64,000 bases of DNA from Neptunomonas qingdaonensis (GTDB taxonomy: Bacteria; Pseudomonadota; Gammaproteobacteria; Pseudomonadales; Balneatricaceae): assembly GCF_900113275.1 (NCBI RefSeq), contig NZ_FOOU01000003.1, positions 372,001 to 436,000 of the forward strand, given 5' to 3'. The stretch's first letter is position 1; each line of letters opens with the position of its first letter. Shown here piece after piece: positions 36,901 through 44,637 of the stretch. Position numbers and translations under genes: made by a program. The notes under the pieces were generated by a model. The model had not been told where the DNA came from. It did not search any database and was given only the letters and a program-made list of their open reading frames with translations.

Positions 36901-38439
36901 GCCAGTGAGATAGCGGGAATGTTTTCAAGTAGTACTAGTGATTCTGAAAGCTCTGCGTCTGATAACCCTGCTTCAAATGACTCTGCTTCAAATGACTCTG
37001 CTTCTGATACATCTACCGGAGAAGGAGCTGACACTTCTGCCGAGACTGATACGGGCTTTGCTGAAACAAGCACAGGTTTAACGAGTGATAGCGGTATTGT
37101 TTTTGCTGTTAATATTGATGGGAATGATGCCTTAGTCGGCGATGCCACACATGATGTATTAGTGGCGGGTAAAGGCGATGATACGTTATCCGGTTTGACA
37201 GGTGATGATCGCTTGATGGGTGGGGCAGGTAGCGATGTGTATATTATTGGCGCCAATAACGGCAGCGACACAATAGTTGATACAGAGGGAGTAAATATCA
37301 TTCGCTTTGTCGACGGCCTCGGTTTTAATGATGTGGCAAGCGGTTTGATGAGTTCCGGTGAGGATCTTATTTTGCGCATTGGTAGCAATGGCGATCAAGT
37401 ACGCATCGAAAACTTTTTTGCCGTTGCTAATACTTTTGAGAAGCTGGAGTTTGAAAGTGGGGGTGAATTAACGGCCACGCAATTGTATGCAGCTTTTGGA
37501 AAAACCGCTCCAGTGGCAACAGTGCTTTCAGGAAAAGAATTTTTTGCTAATGGTAAAGATAATTCACTGATGGCAGGTGATGGTAACGATATCTTATTAG
37601 CTGGGGCCGGTGATGACGCCTTGCAAGGGGGAGGAGGCGATGATCAACTCTTTGGAGGTGCCGGCAACGATACGTACATTATTGGTTCAAATAGTGGTAA
37701 AGATAAGGTTATTGATACACAAGGACTTAATGTTATCCGCTTTATTGACGGTATCAGCTTTAATGATGTGGCAAGCGGACTCATGAGCTCCGGAGATGAC
37801 CTTATACTTCGTATCGCCAGTGACGGTGATCAGGTCTGTATCGAAAACTTTTTTGCCGTTGCCAACACCTTTGAAAAACTTGAATTTGAAAGTGGCGGTG
37901 AATTAACAGCCGCACAGCTATATGGCGCTTTTGGTAGAACAACGCCGACAGCGACCGTAACGATAACCGATGCACTAAGTAGTCGAAATATCCTGGGAGA
38001 TGATGCTGATAATACTTTGATGAGTGGTGCAGGTGATGATTTTTTATCGGGTGGCGAAGGCAGTGATACCTATGTCTTTAATGCAGGCTTTGGTGTGGAT
38101 ACACTCGAAAATCTTGATACTCAACCTGGCGATGTCGATTTGGCAAGGTTTGAGGGGGTTAATTTTGAAGATCTTTGGCTTAGCCGTAACGAAGATCACT
38201 TACAGATAGATGTGGCAGGAACTGATAATCAGGTAACTGTTAGTCACTGGTACGCAGGGAGCGATTACCAGCTGGACCAGATTGAAGTAGGTCCTGCAGT
38301 ACTTCTGAATAATCAAGTAGACCAGTTGGTATCGGCGATGGCTGCTTACGATGTGCCTGGTGGCGCCGGTAATGTGATACCCCAGGATACAAAAGATAAC
38401 TTACAACTTGTGTTAGCTGAAAGTTGGCAGGTAGGTTAG
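30970..38439 (+). CDS. Giant RTX protein with N-terminal lipase-like domain
   Basis: A 2489-residue secreted protein. Residues 1 to about 330 form an alpha/beta hydrolase with nucleophile Ser176 in TAGHSLGGHLS, resembling T1SS lipases. Blocks of GGxGxDxLx calcium-binding nonapeptides occur near residues 480-530, 640-980, 1145-1295, 1400-1445, 1537-1630, 1817-1905 and 2050-2365, interspersed with beta-rich spacers. A cadherin-like/tandem-95 module (ANDTDSDGDTLNV) lies at about 1714-1810 and a Ser/Asp-rich linker at about 1988-2035. The last 120 residues lack repeats and have the LVSAMAAYD type of end seen in T1SS substrates. Its own transporter genes lie just upstream. Likely roles are extracellular lipid hydrolysis, adhesion or toxicity. 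Confidence 0.92.
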   Translation: MDIKTAYNHALLAEAAYADLWDEAANKTVTSVDKVKAALLAVTSPLSETQIDEFLNDWEVVSHQANTASGFSATLFKNKHTQEYVFANRGTELETLSEKLNDVLFADLLGIGRSGIATSQAFDMYRYFKKLQTPVGMPVDYSFFADILKLSIGLFPDDVGIGALANVDQVSTAGHSLGGHLSSLLSIFFSDTVNNLSTYNGAGLGGGALEVVDRIQQLLGGEMFSFSEDEGVQYYAEVGKELTAGLGVSIGDPTPVFIEAQPLDFLNHSVSLLVDSLAVSQILSLIDPTLNQKGINNYLEMAASKPAESLEKIVNAIGDLLGDGGTIVSTDDREELHARIKLITEKLLIQPHVENPQLKPEYQGLSIVNINTISDAAADNSTAGLAYRYALDNLNPFAVTGSESLYSKHSDLAAENFSEQYLQDRAQLLTYLNIQRTTDNSATLIGAELSTYKDFDSDTLVHVAGASHAASISKQYLFGSSDADTLSGLDNDDHLFGGADNDTLKGNAGHDYLEGGKGADRLEGGDDFDTYFADDSDVISDSDHKGAVRLNNVVLTGGIRKEGDPVNQYTSADGQFIYLLNEDRLTVNGGLVIENYDKNKQSLNITLSDITPVSSTTNTISLSSDKDNTYMTEDEGTAADELILGFAGDDVLVGNAGADHIKGGTGNDQLWGGGYSSNFGMADSVNILEGGAGYDHLYGGEGADYMFASLAADLLTVVQNATNLETSKDVLSGFGGDDYIVGNSGRNLIHGGAGKDTLYGGAGDDFITGDLEAVGYDDWDMHWTEGHHTIVRGVIFDDSPLLSDADYIDLGDGNDVGNGGGGNDLILGGLGDDYILGDSIGFNYIIKFALGREETPPVFRYGNDFIEAGKGNDKVYGSAGSDVVYGGEGDDYIHGDASAEKDINGIANLDYEYHGNDVLYGDSGNDTLIGGGGSDTLYGGDGNDNLSGGNDVDYLYGGAGTDTLDGGEGATFSDGGSGRDVFVYQIGAETLTINDVDKWNSINVVGEVTGINLVLSNDNLIIKFNGNSESNILITNMDHKSTYDSAIINSIFYNGINHTITEILNETDVMGSEKSDVLNTIDVTTFSSQSEESVNTAEDVLSDSLSGENTSLDIGGGSGGGFEYTPGFELYQSGSVSNINRGTRFYGYGGDDIINAGNGDDLLEGGDGADSLYGGGGNDRIVGGALDGSSAEGDNDVAYGGAGDDVVIGAAGDDRLYGGEGDDQLQGDFYSYGEAHLPSEQHGNDFLFGGAGNDKLLGHSGDDTLSGGYGTDELIGGNGNDVLNGGHGSGDFLQGDSGNDIYLFAKGDGDTSIYNLDWGVDSVDKLEFVGEIGVNDVKVTRIMDHLVFTINSTGEEVTILGHYRDQFRGWSATPVKYANGIDQVQFADGTVWDAKNIFHDLFTTIVGIDGNNTLTGGDGNNVIRGGSGNDWLIGGLGSDTFLFGLGDGNDKITWKEKFSFYEEQGAVETLQFLTGITASDIRATREGVGLLLTVVSSGETVMLDSYFAPDAFDQNSISVEFEDGSVFDGEVHYEGDDYLVGSHLRDVISGKGGDDQIMGGKGDDDLSGGEGNDELYGDSGNDALSGGLGNDYLSGGSGDDRLWGGDGNDTLRGGSGDDLLEGGNGDDAYEYGRADGNITIVEENGLNTEVLKFLDGIKPDELFLKRNSEDLLIDFQGSSIAIDGFFDSGFNITFMDGTAWNVEDVINHLDVINYKPQANDDSLSYSINSGESTNIDVQDILANDTDSDGDTLNVISVNSRSGSVSLNEAGNNIHYIADNDYSGDAKVHYTISDGNGGLSDGTIVISVKNVISGTEQAEQLVGNGRADYIYGYAGNDVIFAFSGDDELYGGAGNDQLYGGNGSGNDSGDDLLIGGDGNDTLRGEDGQDFLQGGAGNDHYYYSAGDGVDVIDNAGGGADWILLNGGITRQRLSFSQSGDDLVIRLDNDENQQITVLKHFLGGDYAISYVQPSDGGYAISASEIAGMFSSSTSDSESSASDNPASNDSASNDSASDTSTGEGADTSAETDTGFAETSTGLTSDSGIVFAVNIDGNDALVGDATHDVLVAGKGDDTLSGLTGDDRLMGGAGSDVYIIGANNGSDTIVDTEGVNIIRFVDGLGFNDVASGLMSSGEDLILRIGSNGDQVRIENFFAVANTFEKLEFESGGELTATQLYAAFGKTAPVATVLSGKEFFANGKDNSLMAGDGNDILLAGAGDDALQGGGGDDQLFGGAGNDTYIIGSNSGKDKVIDTQGLNVIRFIDGISFNDVASGLMSSGDDLILRIASDGDQVCIENFFAVANTFEKLEFESGGELTAAQLYGAFGRTTPTATVTITDALSSRNILGDDADNTLMSGAGDDFLSGGEGSDTYVFNAGFGVDTLENLDTQPGDVDLARFEGVNFEDLWLSRNEDHLQIDVAGTDNQVTVSHWYAGSDYQLDQIEVGPAVLLNNQVDQLVSAMAAYDVPGGAGNVIPQDTKDNLQLVLAESWQVG
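37120..37970 (+). repeat. Duplicated module inside the RTX gene
   Basis: Two modules of about 440 bp are near-identical in protein sequence. Each holds an RTX block, then FNDVASGLMSSG, then RIENFFAVANTFEKLEFES and GGELTA. The DNA copies (about 37120-37520 and 37560-37960) have diverged at synonymous sites. A third, more divergent copy follows without the NFFAVANT part. Confidence 0.85.
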
Positions 38440-38486
38440 GTCTTTGCATTGAAGGAATGTAATAGAAGAAATTGCAGTAATTAATA

Positions 38487-38509
38487 GGGGGCCTTGTTAG
38501 GCCCCTTTT
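38487..38509. terminator. Terminator between the RTX gene and tlpA-like gene
   Basis: GGGGCC-TTGTTA-GGCCCC followed by TTTT, lying between two convergent genes. Confidence 0.85.
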
Positions 38510-38511
38510 GG

Positions 38512-39009
38512 TTAGTTAGCCAGCTCTGCTTCAATCAGCTTAGTTTGAGCAGGCTCTAGCCAGTCGCGCTCACCCAAAAAGGTCATCACGCTACGGCCTT
38601 CTTTATTTAACAGGAAACTCATCGGCAAGCCGCGTATGCCAAGTGTCATAAAGGAGGCACCGCGTATATCTAATAAAATAGGAAAGGTGATATCTCTTTC
38701 CAGCAAAAACGCCTCAACTGATTCGCTATCTTCACCTGCATTGATGGCAACAACTTCAAAATCCTGTCCTGCATATTTTTGTCTTAGCTTTTCCATAGAG
38801 GGCATCTCTTTTACACAGGGCGGGCACCATGTCGCCCAGAAGTTAAGCAAAACGACTTTGCCGCGAAACTCAGTCATGCTGACGTCCCGGCCTTCTAAAT
38901 CTGGGAAGGTGAGTTCGCTGAACATCATGCTGTCATCCGCGTAAGTGTGGCTGGCGCCTAAGCTGGAGAGCAATAGTAAAAAGCTGAATAAAACAGGTCG
39001 AATAATCAT
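38512..39009 (-). CDS. TlpA-like periplasmic thioredoxin
   Basis: A 165-residue redoxin with an N-terminal signal peptide (hydrophobic residues about 6-20, cleavage near HTYA) and active-site Cys62 and Cys65 in FWATWCPPC. It belongs to the TlpA/ResA group of periplasmic thiol reductases, which support cytochrome maturation or protect periplasmic thiols. It is transcribed alone, convergent with the RTX gene; no cytochrome-maturation genes are adjacent. Confidence 0.9.
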   Translation of the reverse strand: MIIRPVLFSFLLLLSSLGASHTYADDSMMFSELTFPDLEGRDVSMTEFRGKVVLLNFWATWCPPCVKEMPSMEKLRQKYAGQDFEVVAINAGEDSESVEAFLLERDITFPILLDIRGASFMTLGIRGLPMSFLLNKEGRSVMTFLGERDWLEPAQTKLIEAELAN

Positions 39010-39252
39010 GATGTCTCTCCGGTTAATGAAAAAAGCTTATATAGGGTAGAGCTGTTGGCTTGTGGATTGGTTCAATACAAGAGCCCAATATAAAGGCTCA
39101 ATACCAGAGCTCAGTGCAACGCTCATCTGGCAGTGCCAAGCTGTCGATATTACTTTGTTTTTGTACTTTTTGAGTAGCTTAAAAAATTGCAGTATGGCAT
39201 AAACAACCTGAATGAAAGACGATTTGTTGAACAGAACTAATAAGGAAGAGAA

Positions 39253-40122
39253 ATGAAATTAGCATTTATCGGCTTGGGAACGATGGGTTTTCCTATGGCG
39301 GGTCATCTTCAAAAGAGTGGCCACGATGTAACTGTCTATAACCGTACATCGGCGAAAGCGGATAAGTGGGTTGAAGCGTATGGTGGAGCAATGGCGGCTA
39401 CTCCGGCGCTGGCGGCGAGTGGTGCTGAGATTGTTTTTACCTGTGTGGGTAACGATAATGATCTGCGTGAAGTGACTCGCGGAGCTGACGGCGTTTTGGC
39501 GGCGATGGCATCAGGAACCGTGCTGGTGGATCATACCACGGCCTCAGCAGAGGTCGCACGCGAGTTGAACCAGATAGCAATTAGCCAAGGTATCGGCTTT
39601 CTTGATGCGCCGGTTTCAGGTGGACAGGCGGGTGCAGAAAATGGCGTTCTGAGCGTTATGGTGGGTGGTGATTCAGTCTCATTTGACTTAGCTGAGCCAG
39701 TGATGAAAGCGTATGGTAAATCGATTCGCTTGTTGGGCGAAGCCGGAAACGGACAACTGGCAAAAATGGTGAATCAGATCTGTATCGCTGGTTTAGTTCA
39801 AGGTTTGGCGGAAGCCGTTCATTTTGCTAAACAGTCGGGTCTTGATGCAGAGCAGGTGTTTGATGTGATTCAGCATGGTGCTGCCGGTTCATGGCAGATG
39901 GTGAACCGCCATAAAACCATGATTGATGATGTATTTGATTACGGATTTGCTGTGGACTGGATGCGCAAAGATTTGGGTATTACTCTGGATGAAGCGCGTC
40001 GTAATGGCGCTCAATTACCTGTCACTGCGCTGGTTGATCAGTTTTATGCTGAAGTGCAAAGTATGGGTGGCGGGCGTTGGGATACCTCAAGTTTGGTAAA
40101 ACGTTTTGAGTCAGATCAATAG
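39253..40122 (+). CDS. Beta-hydroxyacid dehydrogenase (3-hydroxyisobutyrate/tartronate semialdehyde reductase type)
   Basis: A 289-residue NAD(P)-dependent enzyme. The Rossmann motif is GLGTMGFPMAGHL; an Arg after the second strand (YNRTSAK) favours NADPH. DAPVSGGQAGAENG is the substrate-binding motif and the catalytic Lys is in GNGQLAKMVNQ. The family reduces short semialdehydes or oxidises 3-hydroxy acids; the exact substrate is open. AAGGAAGAG lies just before the ATG. Confidence 0.88.
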   Translation: MKLAFIGLGTMGFPMAGHLQKSGHDVTVYNRTSAKADKWVEAYGGAMAATPALAASGAEIVFTCVGNDNDLREVTRGADGVLAAMASGTVLVDHTTASAEVARELNQIAISQGIGFLDAPVSGGQAGAENGVLSVMVGGDSVSFDLAEPVMKAYGKSIRLLGEAGNGQLAKMVNQICIAGLVQGLAEAVHFAKQSGLDAEQVFDVIQHGAAGSWQMVNRHKTMIDDVFDYGFAVDWMRKDLGITLDEARRNGAQLPVTALVDQFYAEVQSMGGGRWDTSSLVKRFESDQ

Positions 40123-40133
40123 ATTGTTATAAT
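40106..40133 (+). promoter_or_regulatory. Promoter of the small membrane protein gene
   Basis: TTGAGT and TATAAT with a 16-base spacer overlap the 3' end of the preceding gene. The predicted transcript starts near 40140, about 37 bases before the small gene's ATG. Confidence 0.65.
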
Positions 40134-40176
40134 TGCGCCAGAATTTAATTAACTATTAGACTAAAGGTATAATTAT

Positions 40177-40329
40177 ATGTTTGGCGTTGACAAATACAAC
40201 TTGATCTCTATCGCACCGAGTGTGGCTGTTATTGCTGTGTGCGTAGCACTGGTTTTTGTTGGTATTGGTGTGTTGAAAAAAGTGATAGCACAGGACGCCG
40301 AAAAAGCGGCCGCCAGCGACGCTAAATAA
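40177..40329 (+). CDS. Small single-pass membrane protein (50 residues)
   Basis: A 50-residue open frame beginning MFGVDKYNLISIAPSV. One hydrophobic helix spans about residues 10-32, followed by a charged, alanine-rich tail (AEKAAASDAK). AAAGG lies ten bases upstream of the ATG, a near-consensus promoter lies upstream, and a perfect terminator follows, so this is a self-contained transcription unit. No function is known; small membrane proteins of this shape often bind and tune larger membrane complexes. Confidence 0.75.
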   Translation: MFGVDKYNLISIAPSVAVIAVCVALVFVGIGVLKKVIAQDAEKAAASDAK

Positions 40330-40417
40330 CCGTTAACTGAATTGTAGCCAGATCAATGATAGCTACACTGATTATAGATACCTGTATTATCCTTAACTTG
40401 AATTATCTTTAATCAAG

Positions 40418-40451
40418 GCAGTTATTGGAGAGATTCAATAACTGCTTTTTT
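40418..40451. terminator. Terminator between small membrane gene and DUF1853 gene
   Basis: GCAGTTATTG / CAATAACTGC ten-base perfect stem with an eight-base loop and six T. It slightly overlaps the stop codon of the convergent DUF1853 gene. Confidence 0.92.
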
Positions 40452-41427
40452 ATATCTTCATTCCCTTCCTTTTATTGTTTGATGCCGAACCTAACCCTGA
40501 ATGTGAAGCAGGCCAATCGTTCCGTACAATAAATCCACGGCTGCATTCCTCCCAGCATTGTCCTTGAGTATTCCACTTTATAATGGCAATCATTTTAGGT
40601 TCTGAATCTTCTAATACGTTGTACATGAGCTCTTCATGAGTCAGCGGCGCTGGCGATTCGTAATGATGAAGGCCGCCTATCCAATACCAGCGTGGTAGAA
40701 CTATAAAGGCTACCTCGGCTTCGCATAAAAGTTGATTAATCTGATGTTGAAATAACCACCAGCCACGATTGTGCTGTGGGCTAAGTGACTTATTAGCAAG
40801 CGGGTAGGTTTGCCAATCTTGATACGGATAAAACAACAGGCCGGTAAGGAGCAGTTGGCGATGGGTTGGTGTGCTTAATCCTGCATTGTGCATTGCTGCT
40901 ATGGCGGCAGGCGTGCTGCTTATCGGAAGTTGATGTTGTATTAAGCGCTGCCATTTTTTATCAAGTCGATCTTTCCCGCCGGGACCTACAAAATTTTCTA
41001 AGCCGGTTTCAGAACCATACACAAGATCACTCGCAAGAGCATTTTCATCCCCTCTATAAAGGTAAAATTTAATTGCCAACTCCAGATGAATGCACTCTCC
41101 TGCCGCATTAGTATAAAGGCAATCCAGCTCACCTAAGGTTCGGTTTTCTCCTGTGATGATCAGATTTCTCTGAAGTAGTTGGGCATCCGCACTTTGTTGA
41201 AGTAGTAGTGCTATGCAGTCTTCGAACTGTCGTCCTAAACGATATGCGGGTGGTTCAGGGTAGGTTCTCCAGGACGCAGGTATATGGTGTGGGTTCTTAA
41301 GGTGATCGCTGGGTATAAATGCCTCAATACCGTCAGGAAGATTCATGATGGGGTGTGCATCCGCAAGCCATTGCAGATCTTTATTAATATCAACAACTAC
41401 ACTGTCTTTCACTGATATAATACTCAC
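40450..41427 (-). CDS. DUF1853 family protein
   Basis: The reading frame matches DUF1853. Diagnostic segments are YRLGRQFEDCI, RTLGELDCLY, HLELAIKFYLYRG and FVGPGGKDRLDKKW. The GELD, HLE and K residues recall a PD-(D/E)XK nuclease-like core, but activity is not established. The start is uncertain: no ATG occurs until well inside the domain. GTG 41427 or GTG 41412 are the best candidates; the frame remains open up to a TTG at 41520. It is divergent from the next gene. Confidence 0.8.
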   Translation of the reverse strand: MSIISVKDSVVVDINKDLQWLADAHPIMNLPDGIEAFIPSDHLKNPHHIPASWRTYPEPPAYRLGRQFEDCIALLLQQSADAQLLQRNLIITGENRTLGELDCLYTNAAGECIHLELAIKFYLYRGDENALASDLVYGSETGLENFVGPGGKDRLDKKWQRLIQHQLPISSTPAAIAAMHNAGLSTPTHRQLLLTGLLFYPYQDWQTYPLANKSLSPQHNRGWWLFQHQINQLLCEAEVAFIVLPRWYWIGGLHHYESPAPLTHEELMYNVLEDSEPKMIAIIKWNTQGQCWEECSRGFIVRNDWPASHSGLGSASNNKRKGMKI

Positions 41428-41576
41428 TATTAATGATTCACATCCAGGATGATCTCCCCTAAAGTATATTACTATCGGGACTGTTTCGGGAAAGGTTGTA
41501 GCGACAAAGAGTCGAGACAAAGAGTCAAGAGAAGTATCGGGAAAGAAATAATGAATGGCTGCAAGCAGGTAAGTAT

Positions 41577-41873
41577 ATGAGTGAAGTTACCAATACAGAA
41601 CAAAGAGCACAAAAACGTTTCCCCCTGTTATCAGATACTAATATCAATACCGTATTGATGAATGGCGCTCAGATTGCTCTTTGTAAACTTAAGCGCGCGC
41701 GAAACTTTGATGCGCGGCTTTATTTTTATGCAGAAATTGGTGCGTTTCTTGAAGTGTCTTTGTCACGTGGTGCGGGAATATCGGATGATACGCGTAAGCG
41801 TCTTGAAGCGGTACATAGCGAAGCCACACATATTCATATGGACGCTACCAAGGCATCAAGAGCAATAAAATAA
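41577..41873 (+). CDS. Hypothetical protein (98 residues)
   Basis: An open frame starting MSEVTNTEQRAQKR, with AGGTAAG just before the ATG. It is soluble, mixed alpha-helical, with one Cys, and contains FDARLYFYAEIGAFLEVSLS. I do not recognise the family. It lies 16 bp before uvrC on the same strand and could be cotranscribed with it; a regulatory or DNA-damage role is not supported by sequence alone. Confidence 0.6.
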   Translation: MSEVTNTEQRAQKRFPLLSDTNINTVLMNGAQIALCKLKRARNFDARLYFYAEIGAFLEVSLSRGAGISDDTRKRLEAVHSEATHIHMDATKASRAIK

Positions 41874-41889
41874 ACGATGCTTATTTCTT

Positions 41890-43770
41890 ATGCCTGAAAC
41901 TTTTATGCCTGAAGCCGTATCCGAAGAGATTGCTGCGAAAAACGCTGAACCTGTTTTTGACAGTAAGGCTTTTTTAGCACAGTTAACGCCGCGTCCTGGT
42001 GTTTATCAGATGCAAAATACCGCTGGTGAGCTGCTTTATATTGGTAAAGCCAAAAACCTGAAAAAACGCGTCAGTAGTTATTTTCGAACCACCGGCCTAA
42101 CGGTAAAAACTAAGGCGTTGGTGAGTCACATTGCCAACATAGAAATTACCGTCACCAACAGCGAAACCGAAGCGCTGCTGTTAGAGCAGAGCCTGATAAA
42201 AGAGTATCGTCCACCTTATAATATTCTGCTCAGGGATGATAAAAGCTACCCTTATATCTTTGTCTCTGAAAAAGAAGATTATCCGGTGCTAACCTTTCAT
42301 CGTGGCACAAAGCGTAAAAAAGGTCGGTATTTTGGACCATTTCCAAGCCGTGCGGCGGTTAATGACAGTTTAAATATTCTGCAGAAAATATTCCGGATTC
42401 GCTCATGTGATGACGCCTTTTTCCGCAATCGCTCGCGTCCTTGTCTGCAATACCAGATAAAACGCTGTAGCGCGCCGTGTGTTGAGGCGGTCTCGCCTGA
42501 AGCTTATGCAGAAGATATCCGCCATGCGTCGATGTTTCTGGAAGGGAAAAGCCATACCATCATGAAAGAGCTGGCGGCGCAGATGGAAACAGCGGCGGCT
42601 AATCTGGATTTTGAGCGTGCCGTTGTTTATCGGGATCAGATTACCAGCCTACAGCTGATTCAGGAGCAGCAGTACGTATTTGGTGAAAGCGGTGATGCTG
42701 ATGTCATGGGCTGTGCCATTCAACCGGGAGGCGTGTGTGTTCACGTCCTGTTTGTTCGCGGCGGCCGTGTGGTTGGTAGTAAGGCATTGCATCCAAAAGT
42801 GTCGATAGAAGACAGCGAAGCAATGGTTTTGTCAGCATTTGTCGCGCAATGGTATATCGGCAGTGCACGTGAAATCCCCGACCAGATTATTTGCAGCCAC
42901 GACTTGGAAGATCAACCCTGTATAGAAGAAGCTTTAAGCCAGCAGCGAGGTAAAAAAATTAACCTGAGCTCGCGGGTTAAAGGCGAGCGGGCAGGGTGGC
43001 AAAAGCTGGCACTCACCAATGCAGAGCAGCATCTTGCAAGCCATTTGGCGAGTAAACAGAATATCTACAAACGTTTCCTTGCATTGCAAGAGGTCTTCTC
43101 ATTAGAAGAAGTACCCAAGCGTTTAGAATGTTTTGATATTTCACATAGCTCCGGCGAAGCCACGGTAGCTTCTTGTGTCGTGTTTGATCGCAATGGCCCA
43201 CTGAAAAAAGATTACCGTACGTTTAACATTGAAGGCATTACCGGCGGAGATGATTACGCTGCCATGCATCAGGCATTAATGCGCCGTTACACCCGGATCA
43301 AAAAGGGTGAAGGGGTATTACCGGATATTTTGCTGATTGACGGCGGAAAAGGACAGGTGACACAAGCGGTAAAAGTACTGGAAGAGTTACAGATAACAGA
43401 AGTACAGATTATCGGTGTTGCAAAAGGTACCAGCCGAAAAGCGGGTTTTGAAACACTGGTCATAGCAGAAACTAATCAGGAAGTGGTGTTGGCCTCCGAT
43501 TCATCCGCACTGCATCTGATACAACATATACGTGATGAAGCGCATCGCTTTGCGATAACCGGACACAGAGCCCGACGCGGAAAAGCACGTAATCAATCTA
43601 AATTAGAAGGAATTGCCGGTGTAGGCCCGAAGAGAAGACGCGAATTACTCAAACATTTTGGCGGAATTGCTGCAATTGAGCGCGCTAGTGTTGAAGAAAT
43701 TGCAAAAGTCACTACCATAAGCCCAGCGCTAGCCGATGAGATATACGCAGCGTTACATCCAGAAGCCTAA
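41890..43770 (+). CDS. uvrC: Excinuclease ABC subunit C
   Basis: A 626-residue UvrC. The GIY-YIG nuclease domain (about residues 34-115) shows RPGVYQMQN and LLYIGKAKNLKKRV. The UvrB-interacting UVR motif is near 215-250, the RNase H-like 5' nuclease domain occupies about 390-550 with DGGKGQV, and tandem helix-hairpin-helix motifs are at the C-terminus (IAGVGPKRRRELL). It makes both incisions in nucleotide excision repair. An ATG 15 bases downstream (41905) is an alternative start. Confidence 0.96.
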   Translation: MPETFMPEAVSEEIAAKNAEPVFDSKAFLAQLTPRPGVYQMQNTAGELLYIGKAKNLKKRVSSYFRTTGLTVKTKALVSHIANIEITVTNSETEALLLEQSLIKEYRPPYNILLRDDKSYPYIFVSEKEDYPVLTFHRGTKRKKGRYFGPFPSRAAVNDSLNILQKIFRIRSCDDAFFRNRSRPCLQYQIKRCSAPCVEAVSPEAYAEDIRHASMFLEGKSHTIMKELAAQMETAAANLDFERAVVYRDQITSLQLIQEQQYVFGESGDADVMGCAIQPGGVCVHVLFVRGGRVVGSKALHPKVSIEDSEAMVLSAFVAQWYIGSAREIPDQIICSHDLEDQPCIEEALSQQRGKKINLSSRVKGERAGWQKLALTNAEQHLASHLASKQNIYKRFLALQEVFSLEEVPKRLECFDISHSSGEATVASCVVFDRNGPLKKDYRTFNIEGITGGDDYAAMHQALMRRYTRIKKGEGVLPDILLIDGGKGQVTQAVKVLEELQITEVQIIGVAKGTSRKAGFETLVIAETNQEVVLASDSSALHLIQHIRDEAHRFAITGHRARRGKARNQSKLEGIAGVGPKRRRELLKHFGGIAAIERASVEEIAKVTTISPALADEIYAALHPEA

Positions 43771-43802
43771 TCCCGGAGTTGCCAGCTTATATGCTGTTAT
43801 CG

Positions 43803-44351
43803 ATGAACATACCCAATTTACTTACATTGCTACGTATCGGCCTTATTCCCGTTTTAGTGCTTTGTTACTATCTACCTTATAGCTGGGCAGCGATGGCATC
43901 GGGCGCAATATTCGCCATAGCCGCTGTTACCGACTGGCTCGATGGATATCTCGCGCGGCGTTGGGATCAGTCATCCGCTCTGGGTGCATTTTTAGATCCG
44001 GTTGCCGATAAACTGATGGTCTCGATTGCGTTGGTATTGCTCGTAGAAACCTTTGCTCAATCCTGGATGACGATTCCGGCTATGATCATTATTGGACGCG
44101 AAATTGTCATATCAGCCTTAAGAGAGTGGATGGCAGAATTAGGTAAAAGAGCCAGTGTTGCGGTCTCTAATATAGGGAAAATAAAAACGACATTACAGAT
44201 GATCTCAATCTTTGTGCTGATAGCTTTTGAGCCTTATAGCATGATCTCATGGGCTGGCGTAGCGGCCTTGTATGCTGCTGCCCTGTTAACGCTGTGGTCT
44301 ATGATCCTTTACCTCAAGTCAGCGTGGCCGGACTTAACAGAAGAACTGTAA
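43803..44351 (+). CDS. pgsA: CDP-diacylglycerol-glycerol-3-phosphate phosphatidyltransferase
   Basis: A membrane enzyme starting MNIPNLLTLLR, with the CDP-alcohol phosphotransferase motif (DG-x2-AR-x8-G-x3-D-x3-D) across DWLDGYLARRWD and GAFLDPVADK. It makes phosphatidylglycerophosphate. From ATG 43803 it is 182 residues, the same length as E. coli PgsA; an ATG at 43791 would add four residues and sits 13 bases from GGAG. uvrC-pgsA-tRNA is a conserved order. Confidence 0.94.
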   Translation: MNIPNLLTLLRIGLIPVLVLCYYLPYSWAAMASGAIFAIAAVTDWLDGYLARRWDQSSALGAFLDPVADKLMVSIALVLLVETFAQSWMTIPAMIIIGREIVISALREWMAELGKRASVAVSNIGKIKTTLQMISIFVLIAFEPYSMISWAGVAALYAAALLTLWSMILYLKSAWPDLTEEL

Positions 44352-44389
44352 GTGGTTAATCTTTAAGCAAAAATAATTCGATAACATGG

Positions 44390-44417
44390 TTGACACCACC
44401 GCAGATCTCTCTATAAT
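44390..44417 (+). promoter_or_regulatory. tRNA operon promoter
   Basis: TTGACA and TATAAT with a 16-base spacer, followed by a GC-rich discriminator (ACGCCCC), the pattern of stringently controlled stable-RNA promoters. The tRNA-Gly starts 20 bases after the -10. Confidence 0.88.
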
Positions 44418-44437
44418 ACGCCCCACTGTTGTACAGG

Positions 44438-44513
<76 letters not shown>

Positions 44514-44533
44514 AATTTTGTATAGCATGCGAT

Positions 44534-44607
44534 GGCGCGATGGCAGAGTGGTCATGCAGCGGACTGCAACTCCGTTAACGCCGGTTCGATTCCGACTCGC
44601 GCCTCCA
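44534..44607 (+). tRNA. tRNA-Cys (anticodon GCA)
   Basis: A complete 74-base cloverleaf: acceptor GGCGCGA/TCGCGCC, anticodon loop CTGCAAC with GCA at 44566-44568, T-loop TTCGATT, and encoded CCA. It lies 20 bases after tRNA-Gly in the same transcript. Confidence 0.98.
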
Positions 44608-44615
44608 TTAAAATC

Positions 44616-44637
44616 AGTCACTTAGGTGGCTTTTTTT
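44616..44637 (+). terminator. Terminator of the tRNA operon
   Basis: AGTCAC-TTAG-GTGGCT (one G-U pair) followed by seven T, directly after tRNA-Cys. Confidence 0.85.

Noticed and set aside
32400-38060. Dense short DNA repeats that might suggest a CRISPR or satellite array
   Set aside because: They are in-frame codons for GGxGxDxLx calcium-binding repeats, with variable spacing and no direct-repeat/spacer structure.
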